A program made the translations under genes and the position numbers. From Oscillospiraceae bacterium (GTDB lineage: Bacteria > Bacillota > Clostridia > Oscillospirales > Oscillospiraceae), in NCBI GenBank assembly GCA_009787625.1, contig WQSX01000019.1, positions 1 through 48,111 of the forward strand: DNA of 48,111 bases, in the 5' to 3' direction. The notes beneath the pieces were generated by a model. The model ran no database searches. It saw nothing but the letters and a program-made list of their open reading frames with translations, and was not told the DNA's origin. Of the stretch, positions 22,921-32,060 are shown piece by piece. Position 1 is the stretch's first letter; each line of letters opens with the position of its first letter.

Positions 22921-25494
22921 CTAATACCCTCGGTATACTGTTACTTCCAGCGGCATTTGGGTTGGCATACCTATATCTCGGCTTCCTGAGAAGTTTTGTG
23001 CGAATATCATTGATAGAAACAACATGCGCATTTCTACCTTTGTCGTTAGGCTGAAGTCTGTTTTCATGTTTTCAAGTTTAAACCTGCCTTCTTGTGCCAG
23101 TGCGCCGGTCATCTTGCTTTCGTCACTGTTTATATTATTCATGTAATTTATCATGTTCCACTCTATTAGATTTGCTGTGCGTTTTACCAGTTCGTCTCCG
23201 GCTTGAGCATCGGTAACGGCTTTTGTTATGAAGAAAAATGTCATGTAGTTTGTGTATGAGAGCCCGTCATTTTTATTTTCTTCCTTTTTTGTGCCGGATG
23301 CGACGTTATTTAGTGCTGAGACTATATTACTCGGTCTGCAGACCCACTCTCCTTTTTGTACGCTTTTTAGCAGTGGTACGTTACCACCACCTCTGAGTTT
23401 TGCCACGTCTATCGCTGATTCTGCCGCTACGAATGCGGCTCGTGCCAGTTCTCCAAGCAATAGTCCAAGTGGTGGGTTCCATGCAAATGCCGTTCTTATA
23501 CCGTTTACTATCGTGCTTACTTCTCTGACACTGAACACCGTTATGTAATTGCATATAAGTCTAACCATAAAGATGAGTTTTGTGACTGCGCTTAGATTTG
23601 CTCCGGCTGTCTCATTGCCGTTATAGAGATACTCCATCTCTGACTGAAAGAAGTAATTCACCCTTGGACTGAGCGGAATTCTTGCCATTGTCTTTGGTAA
23701 CTCCGAGGTGTCGAGTTCTGTTATACGTTTTCCCGTTATTTCAGGTCTGCCTGTTGTGTAGTTTGAAAACATTGAGCTACAATATGTCAGGAGTAATAAG
23801 TAATCTCCCGCTCTTCTGATACTCCCTGCAGGGTCGGAAATTATATTTGAAATAGGGGAACTGCTCACCTGCTTTACCATACTGTCAAAATCGGCCATCG
23901 TCTCCGTGCCGCCTGATGACGTTGCAGGGCTTATATGCTTAGCACCAAGTGGGTCGTTTTTCAGCCCTGCATAGGCTGTTTTTACTAAGTCACTGAGTTG
24001 CTTTATCATGTTTTCCTGCTTTTTCGCGCTGTCTGAGCCACTTGATTCATTTTGACCGTCATATAGTTTTGTCAGATTAACTTCAGGCTGTTTTAGAAAT
24101 GATTCAAGCTCTTTGAAAAATTCTTGATTGTGTCCGGGATGTTCACCGAACTTTAAAAATCCCGGTGGCATTTCGTATGAGATATCTTCTTTTGTATAAC
24201 TCGCCAAGGTATAGAGAGTATGGCTATTGCTCTCGCTCAGGTCTAGACTTGACAGCGAAAACGCATTTTCCAATTCTGAACGTGTGAAGCGTGGGCCCCA
24301 TGCATTTCTCTCACTTCTAAAAATAACATCATCCAGATATGGTTTTAAAATGTTGTCAAGATAATGATAACCGCCGTCTTTAAATATTACAGCCATTGAT
24401 TCAATACTGCCCCACTTGAGCATATCTCTGTATCTTTCAATCATGTTTTTTGGCGGTGAGCCTTCCCTACTTGTGAGTGCCGACTTTAGCTCTTCGTTAA
24501 CATTTTCACTATCTAGCTTGTTTTCGAGCGAATCAACCATTTGAGAGAGTTGAGTCTTTAAGCCGTCGATTTCTCTTGCAATCGCAACTACATCATGAAA
24601 TCTTGGTTTGAAGGAGTTTACGTTGTCTTTAGCATTAGTGATTGTCGTCCTAAGTCCTTGCGGATTTGTAAAATGCTGCCATCCACCACTACTCCAGCTA
24701 TTGCCGACACTTCCGCCAACTGTGCGGGATATTATATTTTGCAATATTGCATCATGCTTTCTCACAATCTCCGGCTTAACGTCATCTTCGGCTTCAAGCC
24801 ACGCTTCAAAGTTTGCATCCAGCGCAACAAATTGGTGCAAAATCAAATCGAGCGATGATGAGACGGTTCCAACTGACATCCCGGCAACGCCTCCGCGTAC
24901 TTGGTTGCATTTATCGGCTATTTGTATTGTGTCGTAAAGCTGTTTGTATTTCTCAAAGATTCCGGCAATCGCTTCTTCTATGTCTAACTTATCACTTATT
25001 ACACCTGAATCGCTTTTAAACGTACTCATGCCGAGTAGCTCTAAGAATTCTTTTACAATTATTACCGGACCTCGAAATTTCATATATTCTTCGATTTGTC
25101 GCCTGATAACGTCCGGATTTTTGAGGTTTTTCCTGTCAGGAAAGTAAGGCTCCTCCATCGACAAATCACTGCCGTAGAATAGTTGTAACGTGCCCATCCC
25201 CCTATCTGCCGAAGTCTCACCGAATACCGACACTCTGATGTATTCATCAAGCAATTTTCCCAAGATTGGGTCGTCCTGTGCTATACCGAATATTGCGTAT
25301 AGGTCGTATAATAATGAGTTGTACTGTGTGAGCACCGCATTTGCGGCGAGTTCATTTGCGTTTTGCACAATGCCCTTCGCTGTGTGGAGCCTTGCAAGGT
25401 CTACCGCTGTTCCGCTTATGAGCATTGCGGGTATGAGCAGCAATGTTACGAACACTGTTACGGCTCCTTTTGTATCTTTGAGTAGTTTTTTCAT
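22921..25494 (-). CDS. Large TadG-like secreted protein (DUF5702-like)
   Basis: An 857-residue protein. The N-terminus (DTKGAVTVFVTLLLIPAMLI) is a single membrane helix of the TadG type, then GTAVDLARLHTAKGIVQNAN and a long, mostly helical extracytoplasmic region with no enzyme motif. Clostridial Tad loci commonly carry such a protein (DUF5702). Start at 25494 with GAGG 7 nt upstream; the frame is open further upstream, but that part overlaps the preceding gene and is not membrane-like. It lies between two TadE-like genes and probably acts as a minor pilus or envelope scaffold component. Confidence 0.8.
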   Translation of the reverse strand: MKKLLKDTKGAVTVFVTLLLIPAMLISGTAVDLARLHTAKGIVQNANELAANAVLTQYNSLLYDLYAIFGIAQDDPILGKLLDEYIRVSVFGETSADRGMGTLQLFYGSDLSMEEPYFPDRKNLKNPDVIRRQIEEYMKFRGPVIIVKEFLELLGMSTFKSDSGVISDKLDIEEAIAGIFEKYKQLYDTIQIADKCNQVRGGVAGMSVGTVSSSLDLILHQFVALDANFEAWLEAEDDVKPEIVRKHDAILQNIISRTVGGSVGNSWSSGGWQHFTNPQGLRTTITNAKDNVNSFKPRFHDVVAIAREIDGLKTQLSQMVDSLENKLDSENVNEELKSALTSREGSPPKNMIERYRDMLKWGSIESMAVIFKDGGYHYLDNILKPYLDDVIFRSERNAWGPRFTRSELENAFSLSSLDLSESNSHTLYTLASYTKEDISYEMPPGFLKFGEHPGHNQEFFKELESFLKQPEVNLTKLYDGQNESSGSDSAKKQENMIKQLSDLVKTAYAGLKNDPLGAKHISPATSSGGTETMADFDSMVKQVSSSPISNIISDPAGSIRRAGDYLLLLTYCSSMFSNYTTGRPEITGKRITELDTSELPKTMARIPLSPRVNYFFQSEMEYLYNGNETAGANLSAVTKLIFMVRLICNYITVFSVREVSTIVNGIRTAFAWNPPLGLLLGELARAAFVAAESAIDVAKLRGGGNVPLLKSVQKGEWVCRPSNIVSALNNVASGTKKEENKNDGLSYTNYMTFFFITKAVTDAQAGDELVKRTANLIEWNMINYMNNINSDESKMTGALAQEGRFKLENMKTDFSLTTKVEMRMLFLSMIFAQNFSGSRDIGMPTQMPLEVTVYRGY

Positions 25495-25531
25495 GCTTTT
25501 CCTCGAATTTTTATTAACCGTTTCGTTTTTA

Positions 25532-26173
25532 TCAGCGATTCCAGCCCAGCAGATTTGTGACTCTGCCACCGAATGATGATATGCTGTCGCCAACATTGGA
25601 AATCTCATATTTGTCTGAGATAAATGTGGCAAAATCTGAAGCTATGTCTATGTTTCTCACAAAATCACTTGCATTTTGTGCTTGTGCACTTGATGCTGAT
25701 TTAACAGTTATTGTTTTGGGAAATCCCACAAAACTCAGGTCGACAGGCATTGGATATTCTCGTGATGCAGCTACAACCACTTCTTTGTAAATGATTTTGT
25801 TTTCTACGTATGCGGTAATTGTGAGTTCTCCCTCTTTTGAGCTAATGCTGCGGCTCTCAATTTCTCTTGCTATTTTTTCTCCGCGGTCTGCGATATCTTC
25901 GCTCAAAAATAGGTCTGCATAGACATTTTTTAGCCGCGATTTATCCGTTTCCCAACGATGTGAGAGTGTCTCGTCATCGAAGAATATCCATGTGCCGCTC
26001 TCTTCTGTTGCAAGGGCTGTCGCCGCAAACTGTGTCGCTCTGTGCAAAACAGCATGTGACGGCAAAAATACTGCCAATAGTACAAGTGCGGCGAAAATCA
26101 TTGTGATAATCGGAAAGAGTATGGTGGCTTCTACTACTGCGCTTCCATTTGTGTTTTTTAATAAGCTTCGCAT
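25532..26173 (-). CDS. tadE: TadE-like pseudopilin
   Basis: A 213-residue protein with the TadE signature: a short basic leader then NGSAVVEATILFPIITMIF, in which a Gly cleavage point is followed by Glu at +5 and a hydrophobic helix. The remainder is an extracytoplasmic domain. The ATG at 26173 has AAGGGGG about 9 nt upstream, better than an upstream in-frame ATG at 26194. It follows the small pilin gene by 43 bp. Confidence 0.87.
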   Translation of the reverse strand: MRSLLKNTNGSAVVEATILFPIITMIFAALVLLAVFLPSHAVLHRATQFAATALATEESGTWIFFDDETLSHRWETDKSRLKNVYADLFLSEDIADRGEKIAREIESRSISSKEGELTITAYVENKIIYKEVVVAASREYPMPVDLSFVGFPKTITVKSASSAQAQNASDFVRNIDIASDFATFISDKYEISNVGDSISSFGGRVTNLLGWNR

Positions 26174-26216
26174 ACTCTGTTCCCCCTTGCTCACCTTTGC
26201 AGAATCTCTTAACTAC

Positions 26217-26438
26217 CTAGGCTATGCCCCCGGCGTTTCCTGTTATGTCATCCCACAGCTCTTCGAGCCAGCCGCCTAAGAATCCCCAGATAAGCACGAT
26301 TGCCAAGACTGCAACCAAAATCAAAAGTATTGCCACTACAATACCTGATAATCCACGCTCGTCGTGCATAAACACTCTGATAAATGAGCTTATAGAAATG
26401 TATGCGTTTTGGGAAAATTGTTTTATTGTCTGTAACAT
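26217..26438 (-). CDS. flp: Flp-type pilin subunit (candidate)
   Basis: A 73-residue protein with a short cytoplasmic leader ending DERG, then a long hydrophobic helix (LSGIVVAILLILVAVLAIVL) and a short acidic/Gly tail. Size, position between tadC and tadE, and a very strong GGAGG site (8 nt before the ATG at 26438) fit the major Flp pilin. The usual Glu at +5 after the cleavage glycine is absent (Val instead). It could alternatively be a small Tad-associated membrane protein. Confidence 0.72.
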   Translation of the reverse strand: MLQTIKQFSQNAYISISSFIRVFMHDERGLSGIVVAILLILVAVLAIVLIWGFLGGWLEELWDDITGNAGGIA

Positions 26439-26455
26439 AGGTTTCACCTCCCTTC

Positions 26456-27511
26456 CTATAGTCCTGAGAAATTCATTGCTACGGGTACCATTAGCATTAC
26501 CAAGATTGCCAGAAATAATAACATTGTGGGTATCATTAGTTTTGAGTTTGCTTTTTCTGCGTCGCGTTTTGCTGTGTGTCTACGCTCTTGCCATGCTTCA
26601 CGTGCCATATCTTTTAGCAGTTTTCCGATTTGGGCATTACCCTTCGATAAATTTTGCATTATTGCCGAGGCGAGTTTTGCACTTTCCTTTGTGTTGCAGC
26701 GGTTTATGAAGTTGCTGTATGCCGTTTCAGGGCTGACGAGATTATCCAGTTCTTGTGAGGTCTTTCGCATTTCAAGGTATAACTCAGTATCTCCGCTGGA
26801 AGAAGTTTCTTTCCATGCCCTATCCATTATCATTCCTGATGTTACAAGCAGTGCCAGCTTTGACACTACATTCGGAAATTCCCTGCTTATGGACTTTTGG
26901 CGTTTTTTCACCATATCATCCAGTTCGTCATACATCGCATACACCAACACTATCATTAATACCGTTCCGATACCCATTACAGCTATCCCTACAGTTTGGC
27001 TGATGCTCCCTAAGATAATCACTCCCAGGGTGAGTGTGCTTGCTATACCGATAATTGGGTATGCTATAAGCTTTGCAAGCAACTGCTTTGTTTTGCTCTG
27101 TGCGTGTTTTTTGCCGAACAACTCAAAACTTTTTGATAATATGTTTTTATGTATTGCTCCTTTGCCGAGAGCTTCCACTTCTCGTAGCAGAACGTAGCCC
27201 GGTAATATAAAAACACTTGCATTTTTTGCTTTTCCCTGCCGAAAAGCTAAGACAGCTTTTTCCAACTTTTGTATCTCTTTTGCTTTGTCGCGAAATATAA
27301 GATTCCTTAAAAGTAAGGAGACTTTTTCGTTATACGACTCCAACTTTTCTTTTGTCTGTTTTTCTTTTTCCTTTAACTTTTTGATGGTTGCGAGTTTATC
27401 CAAATGATGAGAATGGGTCGCTAAGGCTCTATCTTCATCTGTGGCTCTGCCCAAAAGCAGTAACCAAACTGCCAAAAGAAGTGTTGCAGGAATTAGTATA
27501 ATTATGGTCAT
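26456..27511 (-). CDS. tadC: TadC-like type II/IV secretion membrane protein (GspF domain)
   Basis: A 351-residue platform protein with an N-terminal membrane segment, a charged helical region (about residues 30-130), two central membrane segments (about 145-190), the GspF/T2SSF cytoplasmic domain (FPNVVSKLALLVTSGMIMDR, later SAIMQNLSKGNAQIGKLLKD) and a C-terminal membrane helix (about 328-346). TadC pairs with TadB in the inner-membrane platform of the Tad pilus. ATG with AAGGAG close upstream. The tadB gene lies 112 bp upstream. Confidence 0.88.
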   Translation of the reverse strand: MTIIILIPATLLLAVWLLLLGRATDEDRALATHSHHLDKLATIKKLKEKEKQTKEKLESYNEKVSLLLRNLIFRDKAKEIQKLEKAVLAFRQGKAKNASVFILPGYVLLREVEALGKGAIHKNILSKSFELFGKKHAQSKTKQLLAKLIAYPIIGIASTLTLGVIILGSISQTVGIAVMGIGTVLMIVLVYAMYDELDDMVKKRQKSISREFPNVVSKLALLVTSGMIMDRAWKETSSSGDTELYLEMRKTSQELDNLVSPETAYSNFINRCNTKESAKLASAIMQNLSKGNAQIGKLLKDMAREAWQERRHTAKRDAEKANSKLMIPTMLLFLAILVMLMVPVAMNFSGL

Positions 27512-27623
27512 TTTTACTCCTTACTTTTTGTCTCGTTTTTTAATTTTCTTGCACTGCAACGGTTTTACTGTCATAGTCATTTATATATTAGTAATATTTG
27601 TGCAAATAATTTTACTGTGAAGC

Positions 27624-28391
27624 TCACAATTTCACGCTACTGAACTTGCGTGCTAACATAAAGCTTAGTATAAACACCATTATTCCAATACTCGACACCA
27701 AACGACCCACACTTGTCGTATATATTGCGTCCATGAATCCGGCTCCGGCGTAACCAATCACTCCGAGAATAAAAAGCGGCATAAATAGCATTATGTTTAC
27801 TTCTGACTTTGCCGCCGTCATCATCGTGTCTATTTCCATCTCAATTTCCATCTTGTCGGATATAATTTGTTGTGTGTCTTTAACTATCTCATCCGCTCTG
27901 CTTGATTTACCTTCAATCGCTTTGTAGATTGATGCAAAGCTGGTTATGTCGGCAAGCCCACTACGCTTTGCGAAATCTGAAAATGCTTCTGATAATGGGA
28001 CGGCGTTGTTGAACTTTCCAATAATTATGTCAAGTTCTGTTATGATATCGCTGTCTGCGGGATATATTAGGATTAAATCTTCTCTGGCACTCTGCAGAGA
28101 ACGCAAAATCGGACTTCCTGCCCGCATAGCCACTGACATCGCTTCGAGTAGATCGAAAAACTGCATTCGTAGCTTTATCAACCTGTTTTTTGATGCTTTC
28201 TGTGCTGAGAGGAGTATGTTTACGACTCCAAATACAATCCCTGCGATGATTGAGATTAATAGTAATCGGTAGAATATGAATACCACCAAGAAACCTATGA
28301 CCAGACCTGATGTAAACGCCATGATATGATCTACTATCGTAGATTGGGACTTCTTGTAGTCGGGTGTTTTTGTATCTTTGAATTTATTCAC
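27624..28391 (-). CDS. tadB: TadB-like platform protein (GspF domain)
   Basis: A 255-residue membrane protein with a pair of N-terminal membrane segments (about residues 25-65), a GspF-type domain (FFDLLEAMSVAMRAGSPILR, later DFAKRSGLADITSFASIYKA) and a pair of C-terminal segments. It lacks the extra N-terminal extension of some TadB proteins. The start is GTG at 28391 with GGAGAA 7-8 nt upstream. It lies 10 bp after tadA and forms the machine core with TadA and TadC. Confidence 0.88.
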   Translation of the reverse strand: MNKFKDTKTPDYKKSQSTIVDHIMAFTSGLVIGFLVVFIFYRLLLISIIAGIVFGVVNILLSAQKASKNRLIKLRMQFFDLLEAMSVAMRAGSPILRSLQSAREDLILIYPADSDIITELDIIIGKFNNAVPLSEAFSDFAKRSGLADITSFASIYKAIEGKSSRADEIVKDTQQIISDKMEIEMEIDTMMTAAKSEVNIMLFMPLFILGVIGYAGAGFMDAIYTTSVGRLVSSIGIMVFILSFMLARKFSSVKL

Positions 28392-28401
28392 ACTGATTCT
28401 C

Positions 28402-29694
28402 CTAAATTATGCGGTCGATGCCTGCTATACGTAGCTTGTATGTGTTTTGCATTGAGTTTTGAGTGCGGCTTAGTTCGCCGTATACTTTTCTCTTGGTACT
28501 TTTTGGGGATTCTTTGAACTCGTATAATGAATTTAGCTTTATTTGCCCTGTGTTTGTGTCGTAACCCAAAACTTCTACTATTTCCATCGTTTTGCGGCTT
28601 TTATCCCGCAGTCTCGACAGATGTATTATTATGTCGACGGAAGAGGCTATTTGCTGTCTTATTGCTTCCAGCGGCAAACCTGCCGCACCTTGCAACACCA
28701 TGGTTTCCAGTCTGCTGAGCATATCTTTTGTTCCGTTTGCATGACCGGTGGACAGTGAGCCGTCATGTCCTGTATTCATGGCTTGGAGCATGTCAAGTGC
28801 TTCCGCACCCCTTACTTCACCTACAACTATGCGCTCCGGCCTCATTCTGAGCGCTGATTTTATAAGGTCTTTTATGGAGATTTCTCCTTTGCCGTCTGCT
28901 CCTGCGTTTCTGGTTTCGAGTCGTACAAGGTTGTCTATGTTCTTTATTTGCAGCTCTGCCGAGTCCTCTATCGTTATGACTCGCTCGTCTCTCGGAATAA
29001 AGTTTGAAAGCGCATTGAGAAATGTTGTTTTTCCACTACCTGTTCCGCCGCTTACGAATATATTGCACTTTGATGTTACGAGTAGCTTCAGCGTCTCTGC
29101 GACTTCCTCTGTAATTGAGCCATAACTTATTAGCTTTTCAACTGTCATTGCTTCTTTAGGAAAGCGCCGCATGGTCACTATCGGTCCGTTAAGCGCAATT
29201 GGTTGCATTACAACGTTTACACGCGAACCGTCCTCTAAACGAAAATCCACTATTGGTTGACTTTCATTTACCGCTCTGCCCGCTCTTGAGACAAATTTTG
29301 TTATGATTATTTCGAGTTCTCGCCTGCTCTCAAACTGTATGTCTTTTTTATATAATTTCCCTGCTTTTTCAACGAAAATGTCTTTGTGCCCGTTTATCAT
29401 AATCTCAGTGACATCGGGGTCTGTTATGATTGAGCCTAGTACTCCAAGTCCTCTGATTGACTCGAAAACTGCTGTGGTTATTGTCTTTTTTTCTCTGAAG
29501 TTGAGTCCCAGTATTTGTGTGTTGCCTTCATCTTGTCTTTCATGGGCGATTTCAATTTTTTCATTTAATGCATGTACCACAAGGCTTTGAAGTTCAGGAT
29601 CTTCAAGGTTTGTTAGGTCTGCGTGGCTTTGCATTTCAAGTTTGAGACTGCTGATTATATCGCCTATTGCTTGTTCATTCATGTCATTTACCAT
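28402..29694 (-). CDS. tadA: TadA/CpaF-type secretion ATPase
   Basis: A 430-residue type II/IV secretion ATPase. It has the N-terminal domain (VTEIMINGHKDIFVEKAGKL), Walker A GGTGSGKTT (residues 216-224), the Asp box (VITIEDSAELQI), Walker B and His box (RPERIVVGEVRGAEALDMLQ, then GHDGSLSTGHANG). It powers pilin assembly through TadB and TadC. Complete length for the CpaF family. ATG at 29694 with a weak ribosome site; an ATG at 29682 is also possible. It lies 20 bp after tadZ. Confidence 0.96.
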   Translation of the reverse strand: MVNDMNEQAIGDIISSLKLEMQSHADLTNLEDPELQSLVVHALNEKIEIAHERQDEGNTQILGLNFREKKTITTAVFESIRGLGVLGSIITDPDVTEIMINGHKDIFVEKAGKLYKKDIQFESRRELEIIITKFVSRAGRAVNESQPIVDFRLEDGSRVNVVMQPIALNGPIVTMRRFPKEAMTVEKLISYGSITEEVAETLKLLVTSKCNIFVSGGTGSGKTTFLNALSNFIPRDERVITIEDSAELQIKNIDNLVRLETRNAGADGKGEISIKDLIKSALRMRPERIVVGEVRGAEALDMLQAMNTGHDGSLSTGHANGTKDMLSRLETMVLQGAAGLPLEAIRQQIASSVDIIIHLSRLRDKSRKTMEIVEVLGYDTNTGQIKLNSLYEFKESPKSTKRKVYGELSRTQNSMQNTYKLRIAGIDRII

Positions 29695-29714
29695 TTCTTA
29701 CTTAACTCATATCG

Positions 29715-30722
29715 TCAGTCTGCCGGCTTAATGTGGTTTGCCAGTTCTTTGTAGATTTGAGCTTCTGATATGGCGAATATCTGCGGTAAGGAATTCACGG
29801 AATCAATTTGCAACTCATCTGCTGCCGCACCTTTATTTGCAATCAGATTCACCTTTTCGCGCATGTTTTCAAACACGTTGTTTTGATTTATAAATTGGGA
29901 TAGTTTTGTCTTTGCTGTCTCGGATTTATCTGTTACCAACAGGACTTTTTTAGCCATTTCAAACACTTTTTTCGTGCGGAAATCGCATGGTAAGGAAATA
30001 TCTACAATCAATTCGTCGGCAAGTGCTGCACAGCAGTGTACAAGTTCTTCAATGTTTTCCTCTGACAATATATTTATGTCGTCATAGTTGTTTGGTCTGC
30101 TGAGATATGTAATGCCATTTTCTTCTGTACTTATGCCTGATATGAGCATTTTTACATCGCCCTCATTGCTTTCAAGCATTTCAAACACCGCACTTATGCT
30201 TTTTCTTCCTTCACCGAAGTAGAGTGGCAGGCTTGTAAATGATTCAAGATTTAGATAAAACACGCTCTTGCCGCTTTTTGCAAGTGCTGTCGCAGTTGCA
30301 AGCGCTACTGTTGTTTTTCCCACTCCCCCTGCCGGAGCCCACACTGCCGTAATGCTTGTTTTTTTGCCTACTCCAACCACCAGACTTTTTGAAACTTTTG
30401 AATATATTGCAAGAATATCTGCTACTATTGTGGATATTCTCCTGTACTTTCCTATTCGAGCAAGCTCCTGCGGCGCATCGTCTGTTTGTGCATCTGAGTG
30501 CAGGATGAGCGGTAGCTTGACTTCTATCTCTTCAAAGTAATTTACAAACGGTTGGTCGATGAGGGCTATCTCCACTTTGCTGCGAGATATTGTCTTTTCA
30601 AGCATATCCGGATTACTGCAAATCGTGACCTCCAACATGTCGCTGTGGTTTTTCGATATTTGCTCTGAGAATTTCATTGTGTATCTCGCATCATCTGATG
30701 CTAATAGCATTTTTACTTTCAT
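29715..30722 (-). CDS. tadZ: TadZ/CpaE-like ParA-type ATPase
   Basis: A 335-residue protein. The N-terminal about 115 residues are receiver-like (KVKMLLASDDARYTMKFSEQ, ALIDQPFV), followed by a ParA/MinD-type P-loop (APAGGVGKTTVALATATALA, GGVGKTT at 132-138). The second conserved region (ADELIVDISLPCDFRTKKVF) matches the switch II segment. TadZ sets the location of the Tad machine. The ATG at 30722 has AAGGA 9 nt upstream; an open frame extends to 30845 but contains the predicted promoter. First gene of the Tad operon. Confidence 0.9.
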   Translation of the reverse strand: MKVKMLLASDDARYTMKFSEQISKNHSDMLEVTICSNPDMLEKTISRSKVEIALIDQPFVNYFEEIEVKLPLILHSDAQTDDAPQELARIGKYRRISTIVADILAIYSKVSKSLVVGVGKKTSITAVWAPAGGVGKTTVALATATALAKSGKSVFYLNLESFTSLPLYFGEGRKSISAVFEMLESNEGDVKMLISGISTEENGITYLSRPNNYDDINILSEENIEELVHCCAALADELIVDISLPCDFRTKKVFEMAKKVLLVTDKSETAKTKLSQFINQNNVFENMREKVNLIANKGAAADELQIDSVNSLPQIFAISEAQIYKELANHIKPAD

Positions 30723-30780
30723 AGTGGTTTTCCTTATACTGCTTATTTGTTTTGTCTCGATTTTTGTCTTTGGAGTTTGT

Positions 30781-30809
30781 ATAGTACACGAAGATTTTCC
30801 ATAAGTCAA
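30781..30809 (-). promoter_or_regulatory. Sigma-A-type promoter of the Tad operon
   Basis: On the minus strand TTGACT (30809-30804), a 17-bp spacer and TACTAT (30786-30781) precede the tadZ start by about 58 bp. A further TTGACA lies slightly upstream. No repressor-like palindrome overlaps it. Confidence 0.55.
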
Positions 30810-31010
30810 CAACATTTTGTCAATATTTAAACTCATGTTTTTCACATATTCGGTGTGAATTTCAACACTATTTTCACACTTTTGGATTCTCTGTTCAGGA
30901 TTTCAAAACCGCGATTAACACTTTTCACCAGATTTTTGCAACCGAAAAAATTTTTTAAAAATGTGCGAAATGTGCGTAGCACAGTACAAACGGTATGCTT
31001 GTCTTGCACA

Positions 31011-31036
31011 GGACAGAGGAACCGTCCCCCTGTCCT
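31011..31036. repeat. GGACAG...CTGTCC dispersed palindrome
   Basis: A 26-bp imperfect palindrome reading GGACAGAGGAACCGTCC followed by CCCTGTCC, of the type scattered through many clostridial genomes. It lies between the divergent tadZ and EamA promoters; function unknown. Confidence 0.6.
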
Positions 31037-31047
31037 ACAATTAAAAC

Positions 31048-31076
31048 TTGCTATTAGGAACAATACTGGGTATAAT
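31048..31076 (+). promoter_or_regulatory. Promoter of the EamA transporter gene
   Basis: TTGCTA (31048-31053), a 17-bp spacer and a perfect TATAAT (31071-31076) lie 36 bp before the start codon. Confidence 0.6.
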
Positions 31077-31112
31077 TAGCGCAAAGCATGGTGAGCAAGG
31101 AGTTTAGACTAT

Positions 31113-31994
31113 ATGGAGTTATGGCTGCTTTATGCCATTGGTGCAGCTTTTTTTGCCGGGATTACTACGATTTTGGCGAAAATTGGAATTAAAAATGTTG
31201 ATTCACATTTGGCTACAGCTATACGCACGATTGTTGTTCTTGTTTTTGCTTGGATTATGGTTTTCGTTGTTAATGCGCAGGATGGAATACGGCATGTGCA
31301 AGGGCGGACATGGGTGTTTCTCATTTTGTCGGGCTGTGCTACGGGCGCCTCTTGGCTTTGCTTCTTTCGTGCTTTACGGCTGGGACCTGTGAATAAGGTT
31401 GTGCCTATAGACAAAAGCAGCACCATTCTTACCATGATTTTGGCGTTTATTATTTTAAGTGAACCCGTTCGGTTAGTCACTGTTTTTGGCATGACTCTCA
31501 TAGGCTTTGGCACTTGGCTTATGCTTGACCTCAAGAGAGATTCCGCAAATGATGACAGTGATAAAAAATCCAATCGAAGTTGGCTTATTTTCGCTTTGCT
31601 GGCGGCGGTTTTTGCGAGTCTGGTGGCTATTTTAGGAAAAGTTGGCGTAGCGGATATGGATGCTAACCTTTGGACTGCTATCAGAACTATGGTTGTTGTG
31701 CCGCTCAGTTGGCTTGTTGTCTTTATTTCAGGTGGACATAAGCAAGTAAAAGACGTTGACCGCAAGAGTTGGATATTTCTTGTTTTGTCGGGCGTGGCAA
31801 CCGGGGTAAGTTGGCTATTTTTCTATCATGCACTTCAACTTGGAAACGCAAGTCTTGTTGTACCTATTGATAAACTTAGTATTGTTGCGACTATGGGCTT
31901 TTCCCGAATTTTCCTAAAAGAGCAGTTTTCAAAGCGTAGCGTTATTGGGCTCGGTCTTTTGGCAACGGGAACATTGTTGCCTGTTTTCATTTAA
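31113..31994 (+). CDS. EamA/DMT-superfamily transporter with two similar halves
   Basis: A 293-residue protein with ten predicted membrane segments in two EamA units. The halves are unusually alike: LATAIRTIVVLVFAWIMVFV against LWTAIRTMVVVPLSWLVVFI, and VVPIDKSSTILTM against VVPIDKLSIVATM. EamA proteins export or import small metabolites; the substrate cannot be told. ATG with AAGGAG 11 nt upstream. It has its own promoter diverging from the Tad operon, and the antiporter gene follows after 66 bp. Confidence 0.9.
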   Translation: MELWLLYAIGAAFFAGITTILAKIGIKNVDSHLATAIRTIVVLVFAWIMVFVVNAQDGIRHVQGRTWVFLILSGCATGASWLCFFRALRLGPVNKVVPIDKSSTILTMILAFIILSEPVRLVTVFGMTLIGFGTWLMLDLKRDSANDDSDKKSNRSWLIFALLAAVFASLVAILGKVGVADMDANLWTAIRTMVVVPLSWLVVFISGGHKQVKDVDRKSWIFLVLSGVATGVSWLFFYHALQLGNASLVVPIDKLSIVATMGFSRIFLKEQFSKRSVIGLGLLATGTLLPVFI

Positions 31995-32060
31995 CAGTTG
32001 ATAATATACCGGACTTCGCAACTGCGCGCAAAATGACGAGAGAGTAGGTTTTTTTATTAT

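Larger units (their letters stand above)
30723..31112. other. Divergent intergenic region upstream of the Tad operon and EamA gene
   Basis: This 390-bp gap has no gene. It contains the tadZ promoter (30781-30809), a GGACAG/CTGTCC palindrome (about 31011-31036), and the EamA promoter (31048-31076). The stretch between about 30840 and 31005 is A/T-rich with runs such as AAAAAATTTTTT and shows nothing else that I can support. Confidence 0.7.

Noticed and set aside
30723..31112. Structured RNA or riboswitch before the Tad operon
   Set aside because: Apart from promoters and one common dispersed palindrome I see no conserved-looking multi-stem structure.
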